Source: Chelativorans sp. ZYF759
Lineage (GTDB): Bacteria; Pseudomonadota; Alphaproteobacteria; Rhizobiales; Rhizobiaceae
Length of the DNA: 64,000 nt
NCBI RefSeq assembly: GCF_012911015.1
Contig: NZ_WVVV01000006.1
Span: 247,137 to 311,136 of the forward strand
Reading direction: 5' to 3'
The stretch's first letter is position 1, and each line of letters opens with the position of its first letter. A program made the translations under genes and the position numbers. This document shows, piece after piece, positions 9,062 through 17,729 of the stretch. Below the pieces are notes generated by a model that saw only the letters and a list, made by a program, of their open reading frames with translations, made no database searches and was not told the DNA's origin.

Positions 9062-9826
9062 CTACTCCTTGCGTCCCAGATCCGGACGCCACTGCATGAC
9101 GGCGCCGATACAAAACAGATAGATCCCCGTCAGCGCGATACCCGCCTGCACCAGCCACCCCGATTGAAGCCCTTGCAGCAATGCAACGATGGAAAGCCCG
9201 CACCAGACGAAAAAGACGGCAAGATTGACCGCGCGCAGACGCTTGACGCGCACCGGATGAAGGAAGTTCACCGGTGCGAATGTCAGCACGGCGCAGACCA
9301 GGACGACCGCGAAGGCCACCCACTCGCCGGGCTGGGTCACGAAAAGGGTGAAGACGACCATGTTCCAAACGACGGGGAAGCCCTTGAAGAAATTCTCTTT
9401 GGTCTTCATGCCGGTGTCGGCGTAATAGATCGCGCTGGACACCACGATGATGGCCGCGGACAGGAATGAGAGCCCAGCACCCATGAAGCCGCTCTGATAG
9501 AGCGCGAAGGCCGGGATCAGTACATAGGTGACGTAGTCAATGATGTTGTCCAGCAATTCGCCGGACCACCGCGGCAGGACTTCCTTGACCTGCAGCTTGC
9601 GGGCGATCGGCCCGTCCACGCCATCCACGAACAGTGCCAGGCCCAGCCACAGGAACATGGCGGTCCATTGCTGTTCGGCCGCCGCCACCAGCGACAGGAA
9701 GGCCAGAAACGAGCCGGAGGCCGTGAGAAGGTGAACCGAGAAGGCCCGCGTCTGCGGCCAGGTCACCTTCTTGTTCAGCCCGGGAAAGCGTTCGACGAGT
9801 TTTCGCCCGATGATGTTCTTGTTCAC
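9062..9826 (-). CDS. pcs: Phosphatidylcholine synthase
   Basis: Membrane CDP-alcohol phosphotransferase that joins choline to CDP-diacylglycerol to give phosphatidylcholine in one step; this route is characteristic of host-associated alphaproteobacteria. The 254 residues have about eight hydrophobic segments and the catalytic signature from Asp68: DGVDGPIAR, then Gly89, Asp93 and Asp97 in SGELLDNIIDY, with the long Pcs-type spacing. The start is GTG, overlapping the TGA of the DUF1326 gene by four bases (GTGA), so translation is coupled to it. This links phospholipid synthesis to two genes of unknown role. Confidence 0.95.
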   Translation of the reverse strand: MNKNIIGRKLVERFPGLNKKVTWPQTRAFSVHLLTASGSFLAFLSLVAAAEQQWTAMFLWLGLALFVDGVDGPIARKLQVKEVLPRWSGELLDNIIDYVTYVLIPAFALYQSGFMGAGLSFLSAAIIVVSSAIYYADTGMKTKENFFKGFPVVWNMVVFTLFVTQPGEWVAFAVVLVCAVLTFAPVNFLHPVRVKRLRAVNLAVFFVWCGLSIVALLQGLQSGWLVQAGIALTGIYLFCIGAVMQWRPDLGRKE

Positions 9827-10437
9827 GGGCCGCGCCAGTCCAGCTTGCATATCTCGGCCGAGCGGCCGGCGAAATTCCAGTTGCGGCCGAAGGCCCGCAT
9901 CCGGCTCTTGTCCGATTTCGCCACGATGATCTCCGGCGCGATCCAATATTCCGAATTCTTGATGATCGTGTCTTCGTCGCGATCCTTGCCGCGGATGGGC
10001 GTCACCGCGCCGTCGATGATCTTCGGGATCTGGAAGATGCGGGTCTTGTCTTCGACCTCGTAGGTGATGGGCTGACGCTCGATCCCGAGGAAGTTGCCGA
10101 CCAGGATGGACAGAAGTCCCGTCGAGCCACCGGCCTTACCGGAAAATATCCTGCCGATCGCCTTCTCGGCATAGATGGAAGCCCGCTTGTCCAGAAAGAG
10201 CCCGGCCGTCCAGTTCCCGCGGCTCATATAGCCCGGGATTTCCATCACCAGTCCCAGATTGAGGCCCGACAGATCGACATCGCCGTAGTGACCGGCATCG
10301 ATGCGGAAGCCGGCCCAGGTCTGGCAGTATCCCTCGGTCGGCGGGTGCTGCCCCAGCGACAGGACACAGGGGCAAAAGACGGTGCAGTTGCACGACAGCA
10401 CCAGTTCCCCCTTCAATGCCCATTCGGTTTCGCGCAT
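9823..10437 (-). CDS. DUF1326 domain protein with CxCx3CxC motif
   Basis: The 204-residue soluble protein belongs to DUF1326 (COG5588), with no established function. The N-terminus holds a cysteine cluster, Cys16, Cys18, Cys22 and Cys24 in SCNCTVFCPC, that looks like a metal site. The rest is a beta-rich domain with no signal peptide. GGGGGGAGAG precedes the start. It lies 17 bases after the DUF2182 gene and overlaps pcs by four bases, forming a three-gene unit. DUF1326 and DUF2182 are recurrent partners in bacteria; joint metal handling is an inference. Confidence 0.88.
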   Translation of the reverse strand: MRETEWALKGELVLSCNCTVFCPCVLSLGQHPPTEGYCQTWAGFRIDAGHYGDVDLSGLNLGLVMEIPGYMSRGNWTAGLFLDKRASIYAEKAIGRIFSGKAGGSTGLLSILVGNFLGIERQPITYEVEDKTRIFQIPKIIDGAVTPIRGKDRDEDTIIKNSEYWIAPEIIVAKSDKSRMRAFGRNWNFAGRSAEICKLDWRGP

Positions 10438-10454
10438 CTCTCCCCCCTTCGGAT

Positions 10455-11351
10455 TCACAGCGAAACTAATAGAAGCGCGCCCGCCCACACAAGCAGTATC
10501 GCGCCGGCCACCTTGCCCACCGCCCTGCCGGGCAATTGCCGTTCGCCAACGGCGATCAGCGCCATCAGCGCCATCCAGAACACGTTCATGAGACCGACGG
10601 CGAACATGACGAGCATCAATGCCCAGCAGCAGCCGAGGCACCACAGCCCCTGGCGCATGCCGAGACGGAAGATCGACCCGGTGCGCGTGCTCCAGTTGGC
10701 AAAAAGCGTCGCGAACGGATTGCGGCACTTCTCGAGGCAGGCCTCCTTGAGGCGCGAGAACTGATAGGCGCCCGCAATGGCCAGCGCCAGGGCGGCGGCG
10801 GGGGCGAGAAGGGGGGAAGCGGGCGAACCGCTGCCGGCTGCCACCTGGACCGCGATGGCGGTTGCGGCAAACCCCAGCGCGGCAAGCGCCCAGATCGCCA
10901 CATAGCCCGCGACCAGGACCAGCGGATGCACCACGGAAAGTCCACGCGCCCTGGCCGTGTCGGCGATCTCGCAATAGGTGCGCAGCATCGGCGCGGCGGC
11001 CGGCAGCATCATGGCCAACGCCATCAGCATCCACATCGTCCATAGTGCCAGGAACATCGGGATCGACACCTCGCCCGCAGGCGCAGGCGAAAGGCAGAGC
11101 GCCACGAACCGTTCGAGCAGCGCGGGGAGCGGAAGGTCGGGGAGCGCACGGAGAATGGCTGCACCAGGGCCGAGTTCCTCCGGTATCGCGCGCTGCGCGG
11201 CGGCGCCGGCCATGACGATCAGCACCGCCCAGGACAGAACCACGGCGAGCGCCACGATCGCGTAGACGAGCGGCCGCGACGCGAGCCCGATGCGCCCCGT
11301 CGCCGCGGCGGCAGGGTCCAGGTACTCGAAACGGGCATCGTCGGAACTCAT
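10455..11351 (-). CDS. DUF2182 predicted metal-binding membrane protein
   Basis: The 298-residue membrane protein belongs to DUF2182 (COG5486), annotated as a predicted metal-binding integral membrane protein. It has about seven hydrophobic segments and the family features MWMLMALAMMLPAAAPM (about 106-122), Cys205/Cys209 in ACLEKC, and CLGCCW (Cys238, Cys241, Cys242). Methionines and cysteines inside membrane segments suggest a soft metal such as copper, but no function is proved. It is the first gene of the unit with DUF1326 and pcs. The start is the ATG of MSSDDARFEY; the longer open frame upstream is antisense to the hydroxylase gene. Confidence 0.85.
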   Translation of the reverse strand: MSSDDARFEYLDPAAAATGRIGLASRPLVYAIVALAVVLSWAVLIVMAGAAAQRAIPEELGPGAAILRALPDLPLPALLERFVALCLSPAPAGEVSIPMFLALWTMWMLMALAMMLPAAAPMLRTYCEIADTARARGLSVVHPLVLVAGYVAIWALAALGFAATAIAVQVAAGSGSPASPLLAPAAALALAIAGAYQFSRLKEACLEKCRNPFATLFANWSTRTGSIFRLGMRQGLWCLGCCWALMLVMFAVGLMNVFWMALMALIAVGERQLPGRAVGKVAGAILLVWAGALLLVSL

Positions 11352-11454
11352 GGAATGGCAATGGGCCAAATCGACACGTTGATCAATCCCGCCCCGGTGC
11401 CTAGTTGAGAGATCACCGATGCATCGATGAACCGCCTGCGGAAAGGACCGCGCC

Positions 11455-12669
11455 ATGACCGAGCTGACCCGCCTTCCCATCCTCGTCGCGGGGACCGGTC
11501 CGGCCGGCCTCATTGCCGCTCTGGCACTGGCGGACCAGCAGGTTCCGGTGGTGCTGGTCGGTCCGCGCGCGGCCGGCCGCGACGACCGGCGGACGACCGC
11601 CCTGATGGGACCCTCTCTGATGCTGCTGGAGCGGCTCGGACTCGCCTCCCCGCTCGCCGCGAAAGCGGCGCCACTCGAGACCATGCGTATCATCGATGCC
11701 ACCTCCCGCCTGGTGCGGGCGCCGACGGTGACTTTCCGGGCCAGCGAGATCGGCGAAGAGTATTTCGGGCTCAACATTCCCAACGCCCATCTCAACGCCG
11801 TTCTCGAAGACGCCGTTTCCGCCCGTTCGCTCATTGATCGGCGCGAGACATTGGTGAGCGAATGGATGCCGGGTGTTGACCACATCTCCGCGCGGCTGGA
11901 CGACGAGAGCTTCGTCAATGCCAGCCTCGCCGTTGCCGCGGATGGGCGGAACTCTCCCGCGCGCGAGGCCGCGGGTATCAGAACCTGGCGACGCGACCTG
12001 CCGCAGACGGCCATAGTCCTCAATTTCGCGCATAGCAGAGCGCATGGAGGCATCTCGACCGAATTTCACACCGAAACCGGGCCGTTCACGCAGGTCCCCC
12101 TGCCCGGCAACCGTTCAAGCCTGGTTTGGGTCGTGCGGCCCGAGACGGCCGACGAGCTTCTGCATCTCGATGACGACACGCTGTCGATGCGGATCGAGAA
12201 GCGCATGGATTCGATGCTCGGACGCGTCTCCGTCGAGCCGGGGCGCCAGGCCTATCCGCTCGCCTCCGTGCTGCCTCATCGCTACGCGGCAAAGCGCATC
12301 ATGCTGGTGGGCGAAGCCGGACACGTCTTCGCGCCGATCGGCGCGCAAGGGCTCAACCTGGGCATACGCGACATTGAGGCCATGGTGGACGTGGTCGGCA
12401 GATATGCCTCCGATCCGGGGTGCGATGCGGCTCTGGCCGCCTACGACCGCCGGCGACGGCCCGACGTGACGGCCCGTTCAGGCACCGTGGCGCTGCTCAA
12501 CCGATCGCTCCTTTCGGATCTTCTGCCCTGGCAGCTGGCGCGCAGCGCGGGGCTCGGCGTGGTGGATGCCATTGCTCCCTTGCGGGCGTTCCTCATGCGC
12601 GAGGGCATGCGTCCCGGCACCGGCCTGACGGGCTTCCTGCGCCGTTCACCGGAACAGGTTCGGCGGTAG
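11455..12669 (+). CDS. UbiH/UbiF-family FAD-dependent hydroxylase
   Basis: Flavin monooxygenase of the UbiH/COQ6 family, probably catalysing a ring hydroxylation in ubiquinone synthesis. The 404 residues show the N-terminal dinucleotide motif GTGPAG (13-18), the mid-sequence AADGRNSPAREAAGI in the NADPH/FAD region, and the C-terminal GEAGHVFAPIGAQGLNLG. The last motif has GE where most relatives have GD. GGAAAGGA precedes the ATG. The gene ends by overlapping the convergent AEC transporter by 24 bases. Which ring position it hydroxylates cannot be told from sequence. Confidence 0.88.
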   Translation: MTELTRLPILVAGTGPAGLIAALALADQQVPVVLVGPRAAGRDDRRTTALMGPSLMLLERLGLASPLAAKAAPLETMRIIDATSRLVRAPTVTFRASEIGEEYFGLNIPNAHLNAVLEDAVSARSLIDRRETLVSEWMPGVDHISARLDDESFVNASLAVAADGRNSPAREAAGIRTWRRDLPQTAIVLNFAHSRAHGGISTEFHTETGPFTQVPLPGNRSSLVWVVRPETADELLHLDDDTLSMRIEKRMDSMLGRVSVEPGRQAYPLASVLPHRYAAKRIMLVGEAGHVFAPIGAQGLNLGIRDIEAMVDVVGRYASDPGCDAALAAYDRRRRPDVTARSGTVALLNRSLLSDLLPWQLARSAGLGVVDAIAPLRAFLMREGMRPGTGLTGFLRRSPEQVRR

Positions 12670-13608
12670 CATGCCGGTCGTGATGGCGTAGAGCAGCGCC
12701 GTCAGCGTGAGGACGGAAATGATCGTTGTCAGCAGGATCGAGGCGGAAGCTCGCTCCACCCACACGCCATATTGCTGTCCGATGACAAAGACGTTGGTGG
12801 CGGTCGGCAGCGCCGCCATCATGACGGCGGTGTAGACCCAGACATCCGGAAAGTCTCCGATCGCGCTCAGGACGACGTAGCAGATCACCGGATGGACGAC
12901 GAGCTTGAGGGCGGCGATCAGGCCGAGTTCGCGTGGCACGCGCTTGAGCGGCCTCAACGCGAGTGTCACGCCCATGGCGAACAGGGCGCAAGGAGCGGCG
13001 GCCTGCGCCAGATATTGCAACAGACGATCGACGGCAACGGGTGGCTGGAACTGCAGCCAGGCAGCCAGCACGCCGGCCGCCGTGGCGATGATGAAGGGGT
13101 GGAAGGCGATCTGCCGCACGACCTTGAGGGCGACCTTCCAGCGTGATTCCCGCTCCTCGCCAGACAAGGCCATCATCAGCGGCGCGACGGCGAAATGCAG
13201 GATGTTCTCGAAGCAGAAGATCAGTGCCACGGGCACGGCCGCCGCCTCGCCGAAGGTCAGCAGGGCCAAGCCCGGCCCCATATAGCCGATATTGCCATAG
13301 GCGGCGGCCAGCCCCTTGACCGTGCTTTCGCCGATCCCGCTGGCCGAAAACAGCAGCGAGACGACGAACATCAGGGTGAACACGACATAGACGGAGAAGA
13401 CGACCCCGAAAATGTAGGACCACTCGGTCAGCTCATCGACGGGCGTGCGCGCAATCAGCTGGAAAAAAAGAGCCGGCAGCGCGACATAGATGACGAAGGT
13501 GTTCATCCAGCCGAGCGCCTCCAGCGGCTGCCGGGTTATCCGGGCAACCAGGGCGCCCAGAAAGATCATCCCGAAGAACGGCAGGACGAGGCCGACAATG
13601 TCCGTCAT
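12646..13608 (-). CDS. AEC family transporter (auxin efflux carrier fold)
   Basis: The 320-residue membrane protein has about ten hydrophobic segments and the AEC signatures AYGNIGYMGPGL in the first repeat and MAALPTATNVFVIGQQYG in the second; both are the conserved broken-helix regions of the BASS/AEC fold. Family members move malate, malonate or other organic anions. The start is the ATG of MTDIVGLVLP with AGGAAA upstream. It is convergent with the hydroxylase gene and divergent from hspQ. No linked metabolic gene indicates the substrate. Confidence 0.9.
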   Translation of the reverse strand: MTDIVGLVLPFFGMIFLGALVARITRQPLEALGWMNTFVIYVALPALFFQLIARTPVDELTEWSYIFGVVFSVYVVFTLMFVVSLLFSASGIGESTVKGLAAAYGNIGYMGPGLALLTFGEAAAVPVALIFCFENILHFAVAPLMMALSGEERESRWKVALKVVRQIAFHPFIIATAAGVLAAWLQFQPPVAVDRLLQYLAQAAAPCALFAMGVTLALRPLKRVPRELGLIAALKLVVHPVICYVVLSAIGDFPDVWVYTAVMMAALPTATNVFVIGQQYGVWVERASASILLTTIISVLTLTALLYAITTGMLPPNLFR

Positions 13609-13739
13609 AGGCTTTCCTGCAGAAGGCGAATGCACCGGCGCTAGGCCAGCGTGAACTATGCGTCAAGGCCGAAGGCATTGAAATGCGTGGGCTGCTGGTC
13701 CAAATAGGCACAAGTAGCAGCAGGCCAGAAGTGCGTATC

Positions 13740-14072
13740 ATGACCGAGATCAGGGAAGCGAAGTTCAAGATCGGACAAGTCGTCCGGCACCGCCTGTTTC
13801 CGTTCCGCGGCGTGATCTTCGACGTTGATCCGGAGTTCAACAACACCGAGGAGTGGTACCAGGCGATCCCTGCGGAGGTTCGACCGCGGAAGGATCAGCC
13901 CTTCTACCACCTGCTCGCCGAAAACGACGAAACCGAGTACGTGGCCTATGTCTCGGAGCAGAACCTCCTTGAAGACAGTTCCGGCCAGCCGCTCCGCCAC
14001 CCCCAATTGGGCGAGTTCTTCGAACGCACCTCGGATGGCGGTTACGCCCCCCGCCCCTTCGCCACGCACTGA
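13740..14072 (+). CDS. hspQ: Heat shock protein HspQ
   Basis: Small YccV/HspQ-family protein, in enterobacteria a Lon specificity factor that also binds hemimethylated origin DNA. The 110 residues cover the whole domain: KFKIGQVVRHRLFPFRGVI, FDVDPEF, DQPFYHLLAE and YVAYVSEQNLL are recognisable. I start at the ATG of MTEIREAKF with AGAAG eight bases upstream; an earlier ATG at 13683 would add 19 residues unlike the family. It stands alone between a divergent transporter gene and sbtA. Confidence 0.9.
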   Translation: MTEIREAKFKIGQVVRHRLFPFRGVIFDVDPEFNNTEEWYQAIPAEVRPRKDQPFYHLLAENDETEYVAYVSEQNLLEDSSGQPLRHPQLGEFFERTSDGGYAPRPFATH

Positions 14073-14168
14073 GGCGAAACCTTCATCGGGGCAGATTGAA
14101 GTCTCGCATCACGCTCGCTATTTGACTGGTCGCCCGTCCGACTGGTGGCAGGCGTCTGCGGGGCAATC

Positions 14169-15122
14169 ATGGAAACGCTGCTTTCTCCGGTCATATTGTT
14201 CTTCGTGCTCGGAGCGGCGGCGGCATTCGCGCGTTCGGACCTTTCCATTCCGGAAGCCATTGCCAAGGGTCTTGCGCTTTATCTGATGGCCGCCATCGGC
14301 CTGAAGGGCGGCGTCCAGGTTTCCGAGGCGGGCTTCTCGACGGAAATGCTTGCCGCGGCGGTGGCCGGTCTCGTCCTGTCGATCGTGATCCCGCTTCCGG
14401 TCTTCTTCCTGCTGCGGCGTGTGGGACGCCTCGATGCCATCAATGCGGCCGCGGTCGCCGCCCATTACGGTTCGGTGAGCGTGGTGACCTTCGTTACCGG
14501 CGTGGAGGTGCTGACCACCTCCGGACTGCCGCCGGCCGGCTATCTCGTCGCCGTCCTGGCAATCATGGAAACCCCCGCCATCATCGTCGGTCTCCTGCTG
14601 GCGCGCGGCGGGATGAAAAGCGAAGGTCACGGGCGGGCCGACCTGCTGCGCGAGACGCTGCTGAACGGGTCGGTGGTTCTGCTTCTCGGCAGCTTCATGA
14701 TCGGCCTGGTCGCCGGCAGCGATGGGTTCGCACCCATCGCCCCCGTCTTCGAAACGGCCTTTCGCGGCGTGCTCTGCCTGTTCCTGCTCGACATGGGGCT
14801 GGTGGCGGCCCGGCGCATCATGGAATCGCGGTCCCTGACGCTCAGGCTCGCCATGCTGGGAGTGGCCTTTGCACTCGTCAACGGCACTATCGGCGTTGTC
14901 GTCGGGGCGGCGATAGGGCTCGATGTGGGCAGCGCTGCCGGGCTCGGCATCCTGGCGGCGAGCGCGTCGTACATCGCGGTGCCGGCAGCCATGCGGATGG
15001 CACTTCCCGAAGCCGATGCCGGGCTCTATCTCTCGATGTCACTGGGGGTCACCTTTCCCTTCAACATCGTCGCCGGCATCCCGCTCTACACGCTGCTCGC
15101 GCAATGGATCGTCTCGCCATGA
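14169..15122 (+). CDS. sbtA: SbtA-family sodium-dependent bicarbonate transporter
   Basis: The 317-residue membrane protein belongs to the SbtA family (DUF897), first known as the high-affinity sodium/bicarbonate symporter of cyanobacteria. It has about ten hydrophobic segments in two repeats, with signatures IGLKGGVQVS, AAHYGSVSVVTFVTG and AASASYIAVPAAMRMALPEA. It is somewhat shorter than cyanobacterial SbtA because the central hydrophilic loop is reduced. The stop overlaps the start of a PII-like gene by four bases (ATGA), the arrangement of the sbtA-sbtB pair. A GTG 24 bases upstream is an alternative start. Confidence 0.87.
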   Translation: METLLSPVILFFVLGAAAAFARSDLSIPEAIAKGLALYLMAAIGLKGGVQVSEAGFSTEMLAAAVAGLVLSIVIPLPVFFLLRRVGRLDAINAAAVAAHYGSVSVVTFVTGVEVLTTSGLPPAGYLVAVLAIMETPAIIVGLLLARGGMKSEGHGRADLLRETLLNGSVVLLLGSFMIGLVAGSDGFAPIAPVFETAFRGVLCLFLLDMGLVAARRIMESRSLTLRLAMLGVAFALVNGTIGVVVGAAIGLDVGSAAGLGILAASASYIAVPAAMRMALPEADAGLYLSMSLGVTFPFNIVAGIPLYTLLAQWIVSP

Positions 15123-15430
15123 CCACCACGACATCCAAGATCAAGATCGAAATCCTGGTCGATGCGCCGCTCGTGCGCCGTGTGACCGAACTGGCCGAAA
15201 GCGTCGGTGTAACCGGCTACACGCTGATGCGCACGATCGCCGGTTCGGGCCGCGGAGGACGCTGGAACGAGGACCAGATATCCGGCGCCCAAACCAAGAT
15301 CGTGTTCGTGACCATCACCGGCCCGCGTCGTGCCGAAGCGTTGATCGAGGCTCTGAAGCCCCTGCTCGACAGCCATGGTCTGATGCTGACCAAAAGCGTG
15401 GTGGAAGTCGTGCGCGGCGATCGGTTCTGA
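15119..15430 (+). CDS. sbtB: PII-like regulator of the SbtB type
   Basis: The 103-residue protein has the ferredoxin-like PII fold pattern: strand [11 protein letters not shown], helix [15 protein letters not shown], a glycine-rich T-loop about 42-58 (GSGRGGRWN), then the second strand-helix repeat. SbtB proteins bind cyclic AMP and adenine nucleotides and regulate the partner bicarbonate transporter by contact. The start ATG overlaps the sbtA stop, so the two are translationally coupled. The gene is assigned from this pairing plus fold; ligand-binding residues were not checked individually. Confidence 0.82.
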   Translation: MTTTTSKIKIEILVDAPLVRRVTELAESVGVTGYTLMRTIAGSGRGGRWNEDQISGAQTKIVFVTITGPRRAEALIEALKPLLDSHGLMLTKSVVEVVRGDRF

Positions 15431-15497
15431 TGCGTGCTTTGCAGGCGCAGAGCCCCGTGCTAGTTCGTCTCCTCCCGTCATTCAGAGGCTCCAGGTG

Positions 15498-16259
15498 ATG
15501 GATTCCCTAGCTTTCACTGCGGCCGACACGGAAGAAGCTCAGTTGGCGGCCAAAAGACTGTCGGCGCTTTATGGTCATGCGGGCATCGGGGAAGCCGACG
15601 TCATCGTGCCGCTGGGGGGGGACGGCTTCATGCTGCAGACCATCCACCAGCACATGGGGTCGGGTCGTCGCATCTACGGCATGAATCGCGGCTCCACCGG
15701 CTTCCTGATGAACGAATATGCCGAGGAGGGGCTGCGCCAGCGCATCCTGGACGCGATTGCCGAAACGATTCGGCCGCTCGAGATGGTGGCCACGCGCAAG
15801 GACGGTTCCAGCGAGACCATGCTCGCCATCAACGAGGTCGCCCTTTTCCGGCAATCGGCCCAGGCGGCCAAGATCCGCATCACGGTGGACGACAAGGTGC
15901 GGCTTGAAGAACTGATCTGCGATGGAGTCATGGTCGCGACGCCTGCGGGCTCGACAGCCTACAACCTGTCGGCGCATGGGCCGATCCTGCCGCTTGACGC
16001 GCCGCTGCTCGCGCTCACTCCGGTCAGCCCCTTCCGCCCGCGGCGGTGGCGGGGGGCGCTCTTGCCCAATCGTTCCACGGTGCGGTTCGACGTGCTTGAG
16101 GAGGACAAGCGGCCGGTAAATGCGGTTGCCGACCACTCAGAGGTCAAATCGGTCCGCTCGGTCACGGTGCGCGAGACCCGCAAGGCGACGGTGTCGTTGC
16201 TGTTCGATGCCGGCCACTCCTGGGACGAGCGCATCCTCAGCGAGCAGTTCCGCTACTAA
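15498..16259 (+). CDS. nadK: NAD kinase
   Basis: Phosphorylates NAD to NADP. The 253 residues include the catalytic GGDG motif (40-43, Asp42), [12 protein letters not shown], the conserved AINEVALFR and the glycine-rich [16 protein letters not shown]. The protein lacks the N-terminal extension of enterobacterial NadK, which is usual for alphaproteobacteria. The start is taken at ATG 15498 with AGAGG about ten bases upstream; the GTG just before it is possible. It follows sbtB by 67 bases and may share its transcript. Confidence 0.94.
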   Translation: MDSLAFTAADTEEAQLAAKRLSALYGHAGIGEADVIVPLGGDGFMLQTIHQHMGSGRRIYGMNRGSTGFLMNEYAEEGLRQRILDAIAETIRPLEMVATRKDGSSETMLAINEVALFRQSAQAAKIRITVDDKVRLEELICDGVMVATPAGSTAYNLSAHGPILPLDAPLLALTPVSPFRPRRWRGALLPNRSTVRFDVLEEDKRPVNAVADHSEVKSVRSVTVRETRKATVSLLFDAGHSWDERILSEQFRY

Positions 16260-16331
16260 CCAGCTGTTTCTGCAAAGACATAGGTGGGTGGGCATCGATC
16301 ATGCCCAGGCTCGCTGCTTCCGGTCCGGTCG

Positions 16332-16416
16332 TGGTGGAGGGGGCTGGATTCGAACCAGCGTAGGCATAGCCAACGGATTTACAGTCCGTCTCCTTTAACC
16401 ACTCGGACACCCCTCC
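16332..16416 (-). tRNA. tRNA-Tyr (anticodon GTA)
   Basis: On the minus strand an 85-base class II tRNA folds with acceptor stem GGAGGGG/CCCCTCC, a long variable arm and T-arm GGTTCGAATCC. The anticodon loop CTGTAAA gives anticodon GTA for tyrosine. The 3' CCA is encoded in the DNA. It lies alone between nadK and a convergent-facing methyltransferase; no integrase or repeated 3' end is seen nearby. Confidence 0.95.
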
Positions 16417-16573
16417 AAAACCGTTACCGGAGCACGTGCGAGCTTCGCGAGGCCGGTCTGGCCGGAGCCGGCTGACCATCGCGATGGGCCTTATGGCGGG
16501 CCGCTTCCGGGCTGTCAACCGCTATCGGCGCGATAGACGTGGCGGGCGGGAGCGACACGGGATATAGGGGGCG

Positions 16574-17401
16574 ATGAGCCAGAAAAAGTCGACCCACACG
16601 CCCAAGGACAGCCACTACGCCCGCCTGCGGCGCCAGCATCGCGACAGCGTGGCGGAAACCGCAGCACCGGCCGAAGACGGTCTTGTGCGCCTGTACGGCC
16701 TGCACACCGTGCGGGCTGCCATCGCCAATCCCAGGCGGCGTATCCACAGGCTGCTTGCCTCCCGTAACGCGCTGGCGCGTCTCGATCTCGCCAATTCAGG
16801 CACCCTGCCCTTTCCCGTGGAAATGGTCGAGCCCAAGGAAATCGACCGGTTGACGGGTGCGGATGCCGTTCACCAGGGGGTTCTGGCCGAGGCCGAGCCG
16901 CTGAAGCCCAAGCCGCTTTCGGCACTGGGCGACACCGCGCTCGTGCTGGTGCTCGACCAGGTGACGGACCCGCACAATGTCGGCGCAATCATGCGCTCGG
17001 CCGTCGCGTTCGGCGCCGGCGCGCTGATCACCACCGCGCGTCACAGCCCATCGGAAAGCGGAGTCCTGGCCAAGTCCGCGTCAGGCGCGCTGGAGCACAT
17101 CGATCATCTGGAAGTGCGCAATCTCGCCGTAGCGCTGCAGGAATTGCAGGAAGCGGGCTATCAGACCGTCGGCCTCGATTCGGAAGGTCCGGACGTGCTC
17201 GAGAAGAGCTTTGCAGGCGACAGGATCGCCCTGGTGCTCGGCGCTGAGGGCAAGGGTCTGCGACAAAAGACGCGCGAGACGGTGGACCTGCTCGCCCGCC
17301 TCGATCTCGAAGGCGCGATCCGCTCGCTGAACGTGTCGAACGCGGCTGCCGTCGCCATGTATGCCGCCCGCCGGCACCTCGCCGGTGCCGGCGGGCGGTA
17401 A
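16574..17401 (+). CDS. rlmB: TrmH/RlmB-family RNA 2'-O-ribose methyltransferase
   Basis: SPOUT-class methyltransferase, probably modifying a 23S rRNA guanosine. The 275 residues have an N-terminal substrate-binding domain (about 38-110, starting LYGLHTVRAAI) and a SPOUT domain with motif 1 LDQVTDPHNVGAIMRSA, motif 2 LVLGAEGKGLR and motif 3 SLNVSNAAAVAMY. The first 35 residues are a basic, variable extension. The exact nucleotide target (RlmB versus other TrmH members) is inferred. The last codons lie inside a 15-bp perfect inverted repeat. Confidence 0.88.
   Translation: MSQKKSTHTPKDSHYARLRRQHRDSVAETAAPAEDGLVRLYGLHTVRAAIANPRRRIHRLLASRNALARLDLANSGTLPFPVEMVEPKEIDRLTGADAVHQGVLAEAEPLKPKPLSALGDTALVLVLDQVTDPHNVGAIMRSAVAFGAGALITTARHSPSESGVLAKSASGALEHIDHLEVRNLAVALQELQEAGYQTVGLDSEGPDVLEKSFAGDRIALVLGAEGKGLRQKTRETVDLLARLDLEGAIRSLNVSNAAAVAMYAARRHLAGAGGR
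17364..17398. terminator. Large GC hairpin at the 3' end of rlmB
   Basis: A 15-bp perfect inverted repeat (arm CCGCCCGCCGGCACC, loop TCGCC) lies between two convergent genes and ends three bases before the rlmB stop is complete. It has no T-run on either side. A bidirectional transcription block or mRNA 3' stabiliser is likely; it also forms the last codons of rlmB. Confidence 0.5.
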
Positions 17402-17408
17402 TCGAATG

Positions 17409-17618
17409 TCAGTCGAGATCGATGTCGAGAATCGCCATCGAGAAATTGTAGGACAGGTCGCCGTCCTCCTCGTCGCGGAAGATGACGCCGAGGAACTCCT
17501 CGCCGACATAGAGCTCCGCCGAATCCTGCTTCTGCGGCCTCGCCCTGACCTGCAGGGTGGGGTTGTTGAAGGTGCGCTTGAAATAGGCTTCGAGCTTGCG
17601 GATTTCTTCCGGCTTCAA
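17409..17618 (-). CDS. DUF3126 family protein
   Basis: A 69-residue soluble protein matching the alphaproteobacterial family DUF3126 in length and sequence, with the pattern EIRKLEAYFKRTF, then two strands ELYVGEEFLGVIFRDEEDG and an acidic C-terminal tail. Function is unknown. It faces rlmB convergently with seven bases between stops, and the cysE gene lies 111 bases upstream in the same direction. It is probably its own transcript. Confidence 0.8.
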   Translation of the reverse strand: MKPEEIRKLEAYFKRTFNNPTLQVRARPQKQDSAELYVGEEFLGVIFRDEEDGDLSYNFSMAILDIDLD

Positions 17619-17729
17619 GAGGCTTCTCCGATGCGTTCTTGTTTGGGCTATGGGCGCGCTTCTGACACGCCGAGCGTCAGCCTGTAAAGGGTACAGGCCC
17701 TGCTTCGGTTCCCAGAGATTTTCTGACGG

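Noticed and set aside
11352..12053. Upstream extension of the DUF2182 frame
   Set aside because: It runs antisense to the hydroxylase gene, and the DUF2182 family begins near MSSDDARFEY, so the extension is not coding.
16332..16416. tRNA-Tyr as an integration site
   Set aside because: There is no integrase, direct repeat of the 3' end or foreign-looking cargo near it; the same holds for tRNA-Val at 26044-26118.
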